DNA of 7,323 nt. It comes from Oscillospiraceae bacterium (GTDB lineage: Bacteria; Bacillota; Clostridia; Oscillospirales; Ruminococcaceae). Position 1 is the stretch's first letter, and every line of letters starts with the position of its first letter. Made by a program: the position numbers and the translations under genes. Below the pieces are notes generated by a model. It saw only the letters and a program-made list of their open reading frames with translations, did no database searches and was not told the origin of the DNA. The stretch is from NCBI GenBank assembly GCA_031271475.1, contig JAISVP010000149.1, positions 1 to 7,323 on the forward strand, written 5' to 3'. Below are positions 6,856 through 7,323 of the stretch, piece by piece.

Positions 6856-7323
6856 TACCCGTTTTCCCCGTCAATATCCGCGTCAACAAAAAAGCTTTCC
6901 AATTTTCGGCGTGATTCTTTAATTTTGTCGTTCATGCCCGTAATTGCGCCGGATGTCGCCGAAATCGTTTCCCTGTACGCCGCCGCTGTTTTTTGTAAAG
7001 ATTCGCTGAACGCTTTCGTTGTTTTGTCTAAAGACTCTTGCAGTACTCCGGTCGTTTTGTCATAAGAAGCTGTGATTGCCTTTGTTTCATTCCTAAACGC
7101 TTCTATTGTTTTTTGTAAAGACTCTTTCAGCACGCCGGTTGTTTTGGCATAAGATTCTGTGATTGCCTTCGTTTCATTCCTAAACGCTTCTATTGTTTTG
7201 GCATAAGATGCTGAGATTGCCTTCGATTCATCACTAAACGCTTCCGTTGCTTTTTGTAAAGACTCTTGCAGTACACCGGTTGTTTTGGCATAAGATTCTG
7301 TGATTGCCATTGATTCATTCCTG
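6855..7323 (-). CDS. Helical repeat protein of unknown function, 5' end outside window
   Basis: The frame is open to the right edge, giving 155 codons. The ATG at 7310 is probably internal: the four codons before it (Arg-Asn-Glu-Ser) continue the repeat that elsewhere reads RNETKAITESYAK. The protein consists of units of 29, 18, 29 and 29 residues, for example FRNETKAITESYAK then TTGVLKESLQKTIEA. These break into 11+11+7 or 11+7 residues, a hendecad/heptad pattern expected of a long straight helix, either a coiled coil or a lipid-facing amphipathic helix. The units decay toward the C-terminus, which ends with SRRKLESFFVDADIDGENG. It is rich in Ala, Thr, Ser, Lys and Glu and has no membrane segment. 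Its stop codon overlaps the next start (TAATG), placing it in the V-ATPase operon. I do not recognise the family. A stalk- or membrane-associated role is only inferred from context. Confidence 0.8.
   Translation of the reverse strand, partial: RNESMAITESYAKTTGVLQESLQKATEAFSDESKAISASYAKTIEAFRNETKAITESYAKTTGVLKESLQKTIEAFRNETKAITASYDKTTGVLQESLDKTTKAFSESLQKTAAAYRETISATSGAITGMNDKIKESRRKLESFFVDADIDGENG
7074..7323 (-). repeat. Tandem in-frame DNA repeats, 87-bp and 54-bp units
   Basis: The plus-strand marker GATTGCC recurs at 7074, 7161, 7215 and 7302, giving units of 87, 54 and 87 bp and a partial fourth. By my alignment the two 87-bp units match at 77 of 87 positions. The 54-bp unit matches 51 of 54 once a 33-bp block, exactly 11 codons, is removed. 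More divergent copies of the same pieces extend left to about 6990. All unit lengths are multiples of three, so gain or loss of units would change protein length without breaking the frame. Confidence 0.9.

Noticed and set aside
7308..7310. ATG at 7310 as the true start of the repeat protein
   Set aside because: The upstream codons to the window edge continue the repeat (Arg-Asn-Glu-Ser), so this Met replaces the Lys of other units and is internal.

Overview
The window is an almost fully coding stretch of a V/A-type (vacuolar/archaeal-type) ATPase operon. All genes are on the minus strand, so transcription runs from high to low coordinates. Protein sequences, gene order and strong GGGAGG-type ribosome binding sites fit a low-to-medium GC Firmicute of the class Clostridia. 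A gut Oscillospiraceae/Ruminococcaceae-like genome is my best guess, from general family resemblance and not from any search.

Layout in transcription order: (1) the 3' part of a repeat-rich helical protein gene that runs off the right edge (6855-7323); (2) a G/H-type peripheral-stalk subunit (6511-6855), which shares one base with gene 1 (TAATG); (3) subunit C (5402-6514), overlapping gene 2 by ATGA; (4) membrane subunit I (3396-5378); (5) rotor ring subunit K (2931-3380); (6) subunit F (2610-2909); (7) an 811-residue polypeptide (158-2593) that joins a complete stalk subunit E domain to a complete catalytic subunit A; (8) 157 bases of non-coding, palindrome-rich sequence to the left edge. 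Gaps between genes are 16-23 bases or overlaps, so this looks like one transcript. No promoter is visible, because the right edge lies inside a gene.

The genes supply most of one rotary machine. K forms the ion-carrying ring, I is the membrane stator with the ion half-channels, C and F belong to the central rotor, G and the E domain form the peripheral stalk, and A is the catalytic subunit. Missing are the non-catalytic subunit B and the axle subunit D, usually found directly after A. Neither starts within 157 bases of the A stop codon.

The two most unusual points are the E-A fusion, which would tie each catalytic subunit covalently to a stalk subunit and imply three stalks per enzyme, and the translationally coupled protein upstream, built of 29- and 18-residue (11+11+7 and 11+7) helical repeats encoded by nearly identical DNA repeats.
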